Origin: Branchiostoma floridae
Taxonomy: Eukaryota > Chordata > Leptocardii > Amphioxiformes > Branchiostomatidae
NCBI RefSeq assembly: GCF_000003815.2
Contig: NC_049987.1
Span: 8,002,877-8,066,876 of the forward strand
Direction: 5' to 3'
Length of the DNA: 64,000 bases
Positions 23,548 to 36,030 of the stretch are shown piece after piece (the stretch's first letter is position 1; each line of letters starts with the position of its first letter). Below the pieces are notes generated by a model, which worked only from the letters and a program-made list of their open reading frames with translations, did no database searches and was not told where the DNA came from. The position numbers and the translations under genes were made by a program.

Positions 23548-26500
23548 TATGATCTAAGGTGGGTCCTTCCTCACCTCATGTTCTGGGATGAAGGAACTTG
23601 GTCCCTGGCTGACTGGCCTCGGTATCTGTACACCCCGCTCCTGAAAAACAAGCAGCACAATTTACTACAGAGTCTGGGAGAACAGTAATGGAAAGGAAAA
23701 CACTGGGTGCATACACAGTAGTTAGTAGTAGTATCCAGTATTTGATCATGCAGCTACTGAGGCCCATGCCCATAGTCTTCCATGCTTCCATGTGGCTCTG
23801 TCCAGCGGGCTCACTTTAGTTGGAACACATATTTTGATGTCTCTCCTCACACATTCCATCCAGGATTTCCTTGGTCTCTCACAACCTCTGTTGCCTGACA
23901 ATTTCAATTTGGTGATGGTAATACACAGGATCAGGAAAATGTCAGAAACTAGGGAATGATTTATTGTACATTTGTGTATCATCTCAGTCATCAAATGATT
24001 TGCAAGACATATCTACCATACCAAAGCTCTCTTAAATCTTTCAGTTCAATACTGAAATCGTAGAGTGGAGCTGTTAAGCTGAAACAATTTTGGAATGACT
24101 CCTCCGGGAGTCCTACTAGAAGGTTGAAATACACCTTCTGATAAAAAAGAAGCTTGACTGTAGTTTGTATTGATTTTTGTTAAAAAGTGCATACCTTGAA
24201 AGCAGCTCCAGATATGCCTAGCTTTTAGCAAGGTCAAGTAAATAATGCAATACGGGTCATTTTTACATCATCTAATGTTTTACACTGGGATTAACCTCTG
24301 ACTGTTGATCCACATATAGTTTATTCAAGTTACTGTTTATATTTAGACACATAGTGATAAATGCATGGGCATTGCAGCAAAAGACAAAACATCCAGTTGT
24401 CCTGTAATGTCACTAACAGTAACTGCAGTATCTTAGGAGACCAGGCTTTTGAAACTTTCCATATTTAATTTTAGCAAGGAAACTTGAAAACTTGCAGATG
24501 CAACAAATATGCAAGCTGAGTATCAACAGTTCTAAGAATAAACACAACCACAAACAATGCCATGTTACCAAAAACATTCATGGCAAAGGCAGTGGCAATG
24601 AAAACCTTAACGGAAGACACAAAAAATATGCATCTCAGTACATCATGAAGTGGAATGAAAGCTTATTTTTGGATAGGTAAACTGATTGCAACCGATACAT
24701 GCACATTGTACATGATGCAATACTGCGCCAAGCCTTAGACATTTCTGCATGCTTAGTAGCAACAAGACCCTTTAAGTTCAAACTGCGGTCAGGGCCATTC
24801 TAAACAAGGCAGCCAGACCCCTCCCCCCAGTGGCCTTGTCCTGTCCAGCCTGTACTACTTGGCGCTCATATAACTTATAAGGAACAGCAAGTAAACCTCC
24901 TGGACCTTCACATATTGCCTGCAGCAGTTGTAAGTCCTCTTTCAGTAAATACCACTTGAAAGAATAATTACACAGGATGGAGCTTACTGGAATCAACAAA
25001 GATTTTTGGTGTTTGGTTACTTTGATCCGGTATTGTAAACAGCTTAGATGTCTGCAGATGCAAAATACAGTATGGCTGGAAAAGTGATGTTTATGTATAA
25101 TCATGTATAATGCTACCTTGTTGTAAACACCCTCAAAACAGATTATAAAGAGATTTTGCAGCTAATAGTGACGTAGGTGTTTCTTTTGGGCCTAGAACGT
25201 GTGACTTGGGCCTTAAAACACTGTTTATTAGCAAAATTTACAGGGTGAAAATTCATTGGAATTTGTCTGTTTCTTCAGTCTTCCTACATCTGCCATTCAT
25301 CAATGGTGACTGTATGTATAAGAATGTCCCTAACTCTTACCAGATCCATTCTATAGTCCAGAAGCAAGAGTCAAGTGCCTGCTGACAAATTCACAAGGAT
25401 ATAAACAGAAAGTAAAAAACAAAACAAAACAAAAAAAAACAAAAAAAAAACACCTCCCCATTTAGATCTACTATATTACCACCAGAATACCCAGCATATC
25501 TATCTGTCATATCCTACCATCTGTTTTACCACTGGTGTAGCTAGGCTGGCAGTGTAACAGAAGCAAGATGTAACCTATGGCCGACCTTACTGTTAGCTAA
25601 AACTTAGTAAAAGCTTAATGAGATGGACAAAAAATGATTGGATAAATGCAATGCATAAGCATGAAGTACCATGTTAAGATTAAGGGTTAAAAATAATATT
25701 TCTTCTACCAAATTTTTGTGTTAATTTTGCTTCTTATTGAAGTCCTGAGGAATATGCAGTACCATTAAATAAATCACACACTTCAAGTTTAATCAACCTG
25801 TGAAGGCTATACTTAGTATATAACCAACTTCCAAAGAGCCACACTGGACAAAACCTAGGGTCATATCTCAATTCATCTCCTCACAGCTGATCTAATCAAC
25901 TAGCCATTATGAAATTGTCTAGCATCCAGCCCTAATACTTTATTGGAAATCAGGTCACATTGAAATACTGCAGATCCATCTTATCATCCTGTCCTATACA
26001 TCAAAATGATTTATGAATAACCTAATCTGTTTACCAGTCATATCATCCTGTGGTATGGTGATGTGAAGGCAGGAAAAATCTGAACCTGCCGACTGTGTAT
26101 TTAGTATATGACTTTTTTATGAGCCAGATAAAAACAAAAGTCATGCATGGTTGAAAGCTTGAAGTAATAAGTTGAAGTATACCTTATCAGGTAGAAGCAG
26201 AAATTAGATAATAAAATCCTAATGTCACAGTGATTTGCAGTGTGACGAGTAATAACTGCTACATATTCAAAATCTATAGACCCTCAACACAAGACCACAG
26301 CTTGCAGCATCAACAGTTTCTAGTGTGCTACTGGAACATAATACAACTTCATAATATCACTAAGAAAGCAACATATTTATATTATTTGTCTTACCACATG
26401 ATCCAAATCTGAGGAAACGCAAGGTACCTCTCCCTCCGACATTGGAAATTCCACTACAGAGGAGGAGTGACACCGGCCAGGCTTGTTCCAGATACCAACC

Positions 26501-26903
26501 AATCACAGCAAAGCAAGCGAGCAGAACATACCACTATGTACATCTACAAGGGGTGTTCGGAATATACCATCAAGCAGTGAAGAAGGGGGAATCCAAAGAC
26601 TTGTCAGCCAATCACAGCATCCCCATTATAATCTTGAGGATAAATAATCAATAATTTGATCATTGACCCCTGCACATCAAGTGAAATTTGGTGGATGTAC
26701 TGTTTTCAAAACCTCCCACGCAGGCACTAGAAACCCCAGTATTAGCGTGTATCTTACCTGAGTAGGGTGACAGCCTAATAAGTAAATCGCAGTCCTCTGA
26801 ATGGAAACCCGACCCTACGCTATGTGAGGCATCTCCAAGAGGACATGAATACATGTTGTGTAAGCTATGTGACCTCGTCCCTCATAGCATCCGGCTTTCT
26901 CTC

Positions 26904-27056
26904 TCTGTGTCTGTGTGTGCGTGTGTGTGTGTGTGTGTGAGTGCGTGTGTGTCTGTATGTGTTTGTGCATGTGTGTGTGTGTCTGTGCATATGTGCGTGT
27001 GTCTGTGTGCGTACTTGTGTTTGTACATGTGCTCAAAATGTGAGTGTGTGTGTGCC
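26904..27056. repeat. (GT)n-rich microsatellite
   Basis: About 150 bp of interrupted GT dinucleotides (CTGTGTGTGC, GTGTGTCTGTATGT). The open frames on both strands here (His/Thr-rich and Cys/Val-rich) are repeat artefacts. Confidence 0.93.
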
Positions 27057-27914
27057 AGCTTGAAGGAATAAGGGTTCTCCTGCATATGTCAGTGAATCAG
27101 TACTTGTAGATGGTAAAGCTTTATAATGGATTATGAATATACTCATTTAAGTACCAAATTAAGTATATTTATTAGAGTCTTGGGTATAGCCTGCTTAAAC
27201 TTCTTATGATCTCGTTTTTAAAACATCATTGATGAACAAGACTTTGTCATTTGTCTTTCTCATGCTAGCAGTAAATATTGAAACATGTTACTTAAGGCAT
27301 ATCAAAATTTCCACCGATGATAAAAATTCACTTGATCAAATTTACACAAGACTAAGTACTACCAGTAACGAAATTCCACACCGAAATCAAATTTGTATGA
27401 CCGAAACGACGACAAGGATAAGACATGACAGTAATCCAGTGATCCTACCAATCTGCATTGTTCTGGTGTCATCTGCCTTCCAATAATTCAGCCCAACTCT
27501 TCATTACTTCATGCAATCAACAAGCAGCTGATCCATCCTGATCCCATCCCCCAGACAATCATGTTGCACCCATGACCTAATCAATACATGACCCGCTCAG
27601 GTTATATGATGAGGCCAGGAAAATCGCACACTTTCCAATAACTCGGAGGTGGGAAGACCATTACAACCCTGTCTGATGTATGTTTCATGAGACTTGTTCG
27701 ATATATATCCTCTGCAAAGTAACTTTATCTCGCCCGCTTCCTTCGTTATTGATGCTTTTCCAATGCGGGAGGACTAACCTCTGCACTGTGTCACTGTGTT
27801 TCCAGAAGCTTGTCTCATGTCTGTTGCAATGAGTAGGTGGTTTAAAAGATAGCCATTCTCTACTCTAACAAGAACTTCCCACATACCAAATTTCATGATC
27901 ACAATCCATCCAGA

Positions 27915-28049
27915 TAATCTCCAGGCAGATCTACCAGTGGTATATATAAGGAGTCTAGCTGGCCAAGGAGTGTTTTGACTCTGAGTGGCTTAGAACACTC
28001 CTTGGCCAGCTAAACTCCTTATGCCATTGGTAGATCTGCCTGGAGATTA
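27915..28049. mobile_element. Palindromic MITE, TAATCTCC family, 9-bp target duplication
   Basis: Near-perfect inverted arms: TAATCTCCAGGCAGATCTAC at the left and its complement at the right, followed inward by GGAGTxTAGCTGGCCAAGGAG arms. The 9-bp duplication CCATCCAGA flanks it at 27906-27914 and 28050-28058. The perfect duplication and well-matched arms suggest a fairly recent insertion. Same terminal motif as 2282-2411. Confidence 0.88.
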
Positions 28050-28131
28050 CCATCCAGAGGTTCTCAATAATGCATACCACAAATACCCTGAACCACAAAC
28101 AAAAAACTCATACACAAACACAATGACAGAC

Positions 28132-28199
28132 GATGAAGGTTAGACATTGAGGTAATAAGATATGCCAAACAGCAATTACTCAAGCAACTGGATATGATA
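28132..28199. repeat. Dispersed repeat GATGAAGGTTAGACAT... (copy 1)
   Basis: GATGAAGGTTAGACATTGAG, GGTAATAAGATATGCCAAAC and CAAGCAACTGGATATGAT appear in the same order at 33505-33606 and, in part, at 63357-63420. The ends of the full element are not defined. Confidence 0.7.
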
Positions 28200-30226
28200 A
28201 CGTCTGACCAAAATCATATCTAATATATACATCACTAAGCTTTCAAATATTTGGCGACAGACAAAAAATAAACTATACATCCACTTTTCATCTTGGACAA
28301 TACAAGTTTGCTGAATTTCTCTGTTCTCCATTTTCCATGGAGAGGTTCATCTTTTCTCACTATATACAGGTAATCACAACCCCAGACTGTGTCTAGTGCC
28401 ATTAAATCACCCCCTTTCCAGGCAATCTAAGGCACGGACGTATGTACATTTCGCACTTACCAGTGTAATATACAGGCGGTAACAGGCTATAAAATAAATG
28501 TGCAAAGTCATATTGGCCATTGTATGGGAGGGCAATCACGGCTCCAGACAGTGACTATGCATATAGTGTTTCAGGCAAGAAGTTGATGGTCAATCTTTTG
28601 CCTTTTCAGTGGAGAAGTGATCTACAAAATGTATTAGTAAATTCCAATTCTTCTGAACCAAATCTGACAGTAATTTGTACAAAAAAAGCAACACTCTTGC
28701 TAGTATGACTGAAAGGGCTGCCCTAAAGCATTGTAACTTACATGTGCTTGGGAAAATAATACCAGTATCAAGCAACACACAGTTGTTTATACATGACTAC
28801 CATTTCTATATAGCTTGTGTACAGTCTGAGGGAACAGACAATGTTGGGTCTAACTTGATTTTGACAAAGGTGCTTTTCAACTATAAATGATGTATTAACA
28901 ATGAAGGTAATGACATATAACAGTGAAATTGTTCAGAAGTAATCGTATCTGTTCCCCAAGTCTGCATCAATAGCTGTTGTAGACTCTACATTAGGTTAAT
29001 TGCCATGCAGACATCGTAAACGTCACACTAACCAGTGGTTCAGTTGACCCTATCTTCTGGCAATACTCAACGCAATGTATGGCTTCATAGGGGCTAACTA
29101 AGAGCATGCCATTTGCTGTTCAATACTGTGAAGTTATAATTAAGTAAGTTCACAGATGATTTGATAGCTAAAAACTTAAAAAAGGCCACATATTTGCAAA
29201 AATGCAAAATGTTTTCCCTAAAGCCTTCTGTCAAGCTACTTAGTACTTGCACACAACACAATACCATTAACACTCACCCTATAAGTATAATATTGTGTGC
29301 AAGTAAAACAACAAAGAGCCTCGGCCCCAGTTGATGCAACTGGAGTCATTCACTGAATTACTGACTGCGATAATAAACACATTTTGTGAACCTTTTTGGC
29401 CTACAATGAAATATTTGCAGTTGTTCTTGACAAAATTATTTTCCTTTCTTTGTGTGCATTTTTAAATGTAAGGAAAGTCTGAACCACATTATTGAGTACA
29501 CGAACATAGACAAGTATTCCATTGATGCCTTATGACAGAAGAAGAAAGAAGAAGAACACAGCAAAAACAGTTTTCCTTATCAGGGAGAACATAATAATTT
29601 GAAGGTTAAAAATGGTTTCAACTCATACACAGGGTTATTAGAGGTTGAATTCTAAGCAACAGGACATGCTTATGCAAATACAACAACGGTCACAATCCTC
29701 TATTATGACCACAACAGAAGGCCACTGTTTGACTCTTTGAGCTGCATTTATAGTATAACCGTCTAGTGTATGCCAAAAATCATGTTCCCATGTTGACAAA
29801 AAAGTATGCCTTATACAGACTATTTTTTTAGATTTTCTTCTCAATTGGCATTTTTGTTATGACAACTGTAGGGAATGATGAAAATGATGAAGTAACTCAG
29901 CACTTTCCAGAAAATGCATACATCAACGTTTGAGCTGATGATTATTGATCTGCAAATGCAATGTATTTTGTATACTTATGCAACATTGCTAGTAAACAAC
30001 TTAAGGAAAATAAATCTAACCACCTGAACAATTAAAAATCATACTTAATAACATACTTAAAACATATAAATTGAAACTTGGGTTGATGAACATTTTCATA
30101 TGTGGTCTATTTTGAATCTTGGCAGCTGGCTGTAAAATTCTTCTCTGTTGTTGAAAACACCTGTTTTCTTTCTCTCAACAGCTACTGAGACACACTTCTG
30201 AATCAGCTTTACCCACCGCCAAGCTG

Positions 30227-30610
30227 CTACATGCAGAACAGCGCATACTGGACTCCACTTCCAGGCTGGGTTGTCCGTGTGTCCAACCTTGCTCTACGAA
30301 GTGTGCGGCATTTGGTGGGGCAACGCCATCCAGAAGTCGACTCCACTGTTACTTTTCTCCCCGTCTTCAAGTTTTTGACAGTAAATCCACGACTACCGGT
30401 AGTAGTCTGTCGACAAACACCTCCTTTCTGCTCTAGGGCTTTAAATGCAAGCCCTTTAAAAATCAGGACACACAGACAAAGGCAGATATCTAGGACACCA
30501 GTAAACACGACCACCTGATCGCTATATATAGCATTTCCATGCATCAGCTGATATGGTCCCCCCCTTCGCCATAGTACCCGCCCCCTGTAAGGTAAACCTA
30601 TAATAGGCAT
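30227..30610 (-). other. 127-codon open frame of unknown significance
   Basis: An ATG-to-stop frame on the minus strand with no stop for 127 codons, mixed composition and no recognisable domain. It contains GCTATATATAGC at 30521-30532, a TATA-like word, and one CAG|GTGGTC that would act as an in-frame donor. It could be an unrecognised alternative first exon of sestrin, a decayed mobile element or chance. No function is proposed. Confidence 0.2.
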
Positions 30611-31189
30611 TGAAGGGCATTATGGTCTGTTTGCACAGCATAGGATCCCCAAGACAAGAGAACACTTGTTCGCACTGTTTGTGCTCCCTTAGTAATGTCC
30701 ACAGATTTCTGCACTATTCCACCAATTTGTCACTGCTTCACTGTCAACTGGGATGTAATGTATAACTTAAAGGGGGCGGCAGAGCACAAAGCCAACAGTT
30801 TGTTAACTGGCCTTCCCTGTTAAACTGAAGGTCAGGTCATGTCTCATGTTTAATGCACTTAAAAGAGTAAAGACATTTTGAATGCTGCCTGACCTGGATA
30901 ACTCAGTCAGAAGACATTCTGTTTGACAAATGACTAAGCAACTTAAAAGAGTTTCCACTTTCTTGAGGAGACAGGTGAAATCTCTTCAAACTGGCTTGGT
31001 ATACTGACCTATCAACCCTAACTAAGTTTAAGTTGTGACTAACAAGCTAGTGTTCAATTGAATAGTTGGAATCTTTAAGTAGTTTTACAAACAGCAGTGT
31101 TTCTCACTAAAGGCTGTGAACTTGAGTGTTAGTTCAGACCAACTGTCACTTGTGGCCAGCAGACACCTACTCAAACATTCGTGACCCCA

Positions 31190-31500
31190 TTAGGGAGGGT
31201 CAGACAGCTTCTGTACTCTAAGGAGCTTAGAACTGGTGTGACAGAGTCAAATTGCTCCAACTCCAATGCCCTCTTTCTGTGGCTTAGGTCCATCAATGGT
31301 CATTACCTTGCCATGGCTTCTTATGTTATAAGGTGCCAGGGCTTTGTAGGCACATTTACCATCGTCCTCACAAATCAAATTCTGATGAAAGTGGGCGAGT
31401 TGAAACAGTTCCCCGGCTCCCGGTATTCAAACTGGGACCGCTAGCTTACTAATCCAACCCAAGCCATCCCTGTTAGGCCAAAAGATTTGGACCGGTTGGA
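31190..31500 (-). mobile_element. Possible tRNA-derived SINE (weak)
   Basis: On the minus strand TTGGATTAGTAAGCTAGCGG is followed about 10 nt later by GTTTGAATACC, which resemble tRNA A and B boxes. The downstream body runs toward GACCCTCCCTAATGGGGTCA. I could not define ends or a tail, so this is tentative. Confidence 0.35.
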
Positions 31501-33504
31501 CTAGTCAGTTGGTTGCGCTGGGACTCCACTGTTACACTGTTGTAGAGGATAAGCCTAGACACAATAAAACCTTGACTTTCCTTTAACCAGTAAGAGTTGA
31601 TCCCAGTTGCTGTGCCTATGAATGTCTGCTAATGATTGCACCAGTATGTGCAAAATGCGGGGTCCATTCCTAGAAAGTCAACAGACACTTCCGCTGGCTT
31701 CATAACACTCTACTGTGACTTGCCCTATATACACACATGTATATATACAGGAGGGTAACGAGGGTTACATCAATAGTCACCTTTTGGAAGAAGGCACTCA
31801 TACACATATGCACAAATAGAAGAGAACAACTCTTATAGTTATAGTTAAGTCATATTTGTGAATAAGCACCATTAGGAACTATTAAATCATGTGGAGTTTT
31901 CTGCGTCAGGGACCCCAGCAGCAGATAGTGAGAGAGTGTGAGCAAAAGAAGACAACGGATAGTGAGTGAGTGGATCCCGTAACCTGTGGTGCCAAAATGG
32001 TCAATGCCCTTGTCTATTGAACTTCAGCACAAGTTCTCATGTTAATACTAGGTCTATACAATTTGCAAGCTTTACTGTAAACTTCCAAAGTCCTGTCTGA
32101 GTGGAGCTTACTTTATGTGTTCAGTAAATGCAAGAGGCCATCTCTTCCTCCTCCAACAGTCTCCTGGCTGAGTACCAGATGATTACACTGGCACCACACT
32201 GGCCAGGTAGTACAAAGGACCCTTTCAAAGTGCTGGAGAGGCTTGCTGCAGAGTGCACTAATCATGGAAACTTACCAGGGGAGAGGACAATACCTGAACA
32301 GGGTGACAAAACACCTGGACACACGTCTGCTTATTTGCATATCAAAGGCCAGACTTCCGACACATTTGACTTTGTCTTTGCCCAGGTAACAATATCCACC
32401 TGTGAGGTAAAATACAAAATGCCCCGGCTCACCATTGTTCAGGTAACAGTATCTACTGTACCTGTGTGAGTGAAAAACATTCACATTTATGATCCAGTAA
32501 AACAAGTTATCCATTTAAGTTTTGTACATTTAGGAAGATGCTGCTTGTTTCCATTTTCTTACAGCTGTGCATTGGCCAATTTCAAGACCGATTTTAAACG
32601 ACCACAGCATGTTGATTTTGATTGCTACTGACTGGTCTTGAAAGAGAGTGCTTTCTGGTTAATGGTACATTTACATGCATCTTTATCATGTAATAGAGTT
32701 CTATCAATGTCTGACTGCCTGACTTTAACAGCATAGGCTCGAAACTACCTCTCTTTACCCCCAAAATTCAAGTGACCAGAGTTTACATAATGTTGGCCAA
32801 GGCATATGTAGTATGTAGCTGTTCATAGCAGTCTTGATATGTAGTTTTATAGGTATTGTATCTGTACTGTCCAGGAAGTCAATGGACTTACATTGATGCA
32901 GGGATGAATAGGTTGAAATCACCAGATATATCAGAGGGCAATGCATTAACCTATAGCTACTTTTGGGGTGTGAAACACCCTAGCACATTCATGTATCAAC
33001 CAGATCTTAAGTTGCAACAAAGGCCCAATCTGCAGAAAGTTTTCTCTGATATTTTTTCCTAGTATTGGGGAAAAGCCTTGATAGTAAGTTGATACGACCA
33101 TAAAATTATCTTTAGATAGATCCGAACCTGCTGTTTACTAGTATTCTCTATCTTACATGCATATTATAATATTGCTATCTGTGGTTCACTTTTTCTCGAA
33201 AGTCAAAGAGTCTTGAACAACTCAAGAGTACAAAACATGACATATCATAATTCATATGCGCATATAAATGCAAGCTGTCAGCTCCTTTATTTCTACATAT
33301 TATGTCATAACAATCTAATTTATTGCAACCTTTCTCTGAATCTGACTACATGTACAACCAGCTATCTGTCTTCTTCTTGGTAGTCTAGGCGGTCTTCATT
33401 GTGAGACACAATATTTATGGCCAGGTCTATATAGACTCTATCTCATTAATTGTCTGGGAAATCTTGTTTCAATGCCTTTGCAAAAACTGTGCTGCTTTTA
33501 TGTC

Positions 33505-33606
33505 GATGAAGGTTAGACATCAAGGTAATAACATACTAGTACACCAAAAAGCAGTTAATCAAGCAACTGGATATGATTTTGGATTTTTTTTATATCCAGT
33601 TGCTTG
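33505..33606. repeat. Dispersed repeat GATGAAGGTTAGACAT... (copy 2)
   Basis: GATGAAGGTTAGACATCAAG and CAAGCAACTGGATATGATTT match the copy at 28132. Here it continues into TATATCCAGTTGCTTG, an inverted copy of AAGCAACTGGATAT, forming a hairpin at about 33569-33608. Confidence 0.7.
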
Positions 33607-34053
33607 CACTGCATCAAAGAATCGTTTGGCTGAAAGGAAACTTGTGGTAGACGTGTTTCTCCTCCTGGCGATTTACCTCGTTTTGTAAAACTATCAAACC
33701 AGCGAGTATGCCAATGTGGAGTTGTACAGTATGTAATGTTACAGATGCATCTAGGACAAAAATGTTGAACAGAATAGTGAAAACTACAAGAGGCTTATCT
33801 GTATCAAAGTTTCACGAAATCTCTAACTAATGAAGACAAATTGGAAAACAAGAATAACCTGTCTTTCTATCTGGCTTTGGTCATAAATCTAAGCGGACAA
33901 CAAATTCGTACATCGAAGGACAAAGTCATTAGTAACAGTACATGAAATCTTTACAATGGACACTCAGTGTACATATTTGTGTGTACTGTATCTGCCTGTA
34001 CTAGAGATTGAAACATTCAACAACTCATCATTCAACAACTACAAGTACAACCA

Positions 34054-34431
34054 TTAGGCACGATCTACACACCGTTTTTCCCGATATCGGCAAGCCTACA
34101 ACCTCTCGCCGACAGCTTTTTTTCATCGTCTAGATGGAACTACAGTATCGCCATTACGATATCGGGAAAATTTCTCCCGAAAGGTCCGGACCATTCGTAC
34201 GAATACTACGATAGAGTACCTTACCAATAGCTTAGCAGGGGTCCCCGACAGCTTCGGGAACGTGTAGATGCTTCCCGACTTCGGGAAAGCTCATCAGCAC
34301 ATAACGCCATGTGGAAAATCGCGCTATATGTTTATGACTGCAAGCGCCATGGGTGTCCGGCCCCCTACGTTCTAGATCCCTCCCGACATCTCCGCAGATA
34401 TCGGTAAAAACTGTGTGTAGATTGGGCCTAA
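34054..34431. mobile_element. MITE with TTAGGC...GATCTACACAC termini (378 bp)
   Basis: The left end TTAGGCACGATCTACACACC pairs with the right end TGTGTGTAGATTGGGCCTAA. Adjacent subterminal words CCCGATATCGG and GATATCGGTAAAAA are also inverted, and the interior is rich in TCCCGA/TCGGGA. Non-coding and more GC-rich than its surroundings. Superfamily unknown. Confidence 0.75.
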
Positions 34432-34451
34432 GTTATGCTCATTGCTCAGTA

Positions 34452-34820
34452 AGGCCACACCAATTTAATTTCTTGGTTCACGGATTTTTTCATAAAAAAT
34501 ATGGAGCGAGAGGGCGAAATAAAAATAAAAATAAAAATTGTAAAATGGTTGGGGTAAAGGTAACGGCTAATCCAAAACATAAAGAAAAAAAGTTTTCAGC
34601 TTGAAAAAAGTACAAAAACACTATTCTTGTACAGTAACAGCACCTGTACCCACACTTTAAGGAGCTTATAATATAAAGGCTAATTTGCTACACCAGAAAG
34701 TTGGTGAATGGTTTCATTAATGGTGAAAATTTGCTGACTGGTAATTCTTATTTTTATTTTTTTTTCCAAAAAATAGGAGCGAGCGAATCCGTGAACCAAG
34801 AAATTAAATTGGTGTGGCCT
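34452..34820. mobile_element. Long-TIR MITE (AGGCCACACCAATTTAATTT...)
   Basis: About 37-bp inverted termini start AGGCCACACCAATTTAATTT and continue CTTGGTTCACGGATT; the right end is the complement, ending GGTGTGGCCT. Interior A/T-rich with AAAATAAAAAT runs and GGAGCGAG near both ends. Non-coding. It lies only 20 bp from the preceding element and about 280 bp downstream, in the transcriptional sense, of the alternative exon at 35101. Confidence 0.85.
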
Positions 34821-35100
34821 AATGTAAATGAAAATTTCTTGCTGAGATCTGATTAAATCTTACTAGTTTTGAAAACAACAACGGTCACCTTTGGGAACTC
34901 TGATCCTTACAAGTAACAGAAATCTACCTTTACCTTTAACGGACCACATATTCCAGCCCACTCTGTTACCTGAGAACATTCATAATACTTCTTTGGTAAG
35001 TTTGTGCCTTAGTTACATGTGCATGTAATTTGCCGGAGGCAACACTCACACCACCATACACGTGACACTAGTCACCTACAACAATCCTTAAAACTCTTAC

Positions 35101-35238
35101 CCTCTTGTAGTTTTTCGGTCTGAACTTGAGCTCTTCCTCACCAATTAGTGCCATGTTGTCTTGAAAAACATCTTGCAACCACTTTCCTCTTGAACTCGAA
35201 AATAAGACTGTCTTACGAACAGCATGTATCTTGTCCAT
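35101..35238 (-). CDS. Alternative first coding exon of sestrin (candidate)
   Basis: ATG at 35238-35236 sits in GCCGTCATGG (purine at -3, G at +4), with an in-frame TAA eleven codons upstream. The frame runs 46 codons: MDKIHAVRKTVLFSSSRG, KWLQDVFQDNMALIGEEEL, KFRPKNYKR, then AGG|GTAAGA, a near-consensus donor. It ends in phase 0, exactly as needed to splice to the sestrin acceptor at 7770/7767. I recognise no homologue of this N-terminus. Vertebrate SESN1 uses several first exons with unrelated short N-termini, which fits. It could instead be the first exon of an unknown nested gene. Confidence 0.6.
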
Positions 35239-35560
35239 GACGGCATTGGAGCATTCACCATTGCCAATTTACTTTGCGACTGATCTAGTCATAGGTGTTG
35301 CATCAGCTAAATGTTTTCAAGACATGGCTTCAGGGCGGATCTTCCTATTGGTTGACACGTCACACTCCCCTTACACACCCCCAACTTGCGTCAACAATCC
35401 AGCCACTGGCAAACGACATCCGGCTGATATTTAAAGGTCTATTTTGTGCGAGTTCGTCAGATAAATTCCCTATACTTTTGTGACAGATATTGTGGGGAAT
35501 GGGTCTGATGATCTTCCAAATATTTTTCACAATGAGATATACGATACTAATGAGCCATTG
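35239..35560 (-). promoter_or_regulatory. Candidate promoter and 5' UTR of the 35.1-kb exon
   Basis: Upstream of the alternative ATG, the minus strand holds a CCAAT word (CCAATAGG near 35345), TGACGTGTCAAC (a CRE-like word, near 35355) and TTTAAATATC (TATA-like, near 35430). Their order is not textbook, and the start site cannot be placed from sequence alone. Confidence 0.3.
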
Positions 35561-35953
35561 TGATATTTGGATTTACAAAAGTCTTGTTTACATCAGTGGA
35601 CAACAATACGTCAGACCTTTCAGCCCAGGAGGTAACGAGATTAGTGTATTCTTGGCTTTCAGCCAAAAAAAAAAGAACAACAACACAACCTGAATTTCAA
35701 CAGATAACTGTATCAGAACTATAAGATGTATTTTCAATGGAAAAAAATAAAAAATAAATGAGATTATAGCAATATTTTGCAAAGGGAGATGCTTTAAAGT
35801 CTTTTGCCAAGGACTTTGAAAGAGCTAAGTTATCAGAAATGGGCATGCCAGCATCCAGATATCTTCAGATGTCCCAGATGCTGATTCTTGGCACTTTTAT
35901 GTTTATCTCTAATGACGTCAGCTTACCAAACAGCTGACGCAAGACCCATCAGG

Positions 35954-36030
35954 TAATCTCCTGGCAGATCTTCTGGTGGAAAATTGTAACTGCTGGTCAA
36001 GAGTAAGTCCTATGGTCTTGCGCCAGATCT
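35954..36030. mobile_element. Degenerate TAATCTCC-family element
   Basis: TAATCTCCTGGCAGATCTTC matches the terminal repeat of the element at 27915 at most positions. A partial inverted counterpart (GCCAGATCTTGGCCAG) lies at about 36022. The palindrome is eroded and no target duplication is visible. Confidence 0.5.

Noticed and set aside
26815-27085. His/Thr-rich and Cys/Val-rich open frames
   Set aside because: Produced by the (GT)n microsatellite.
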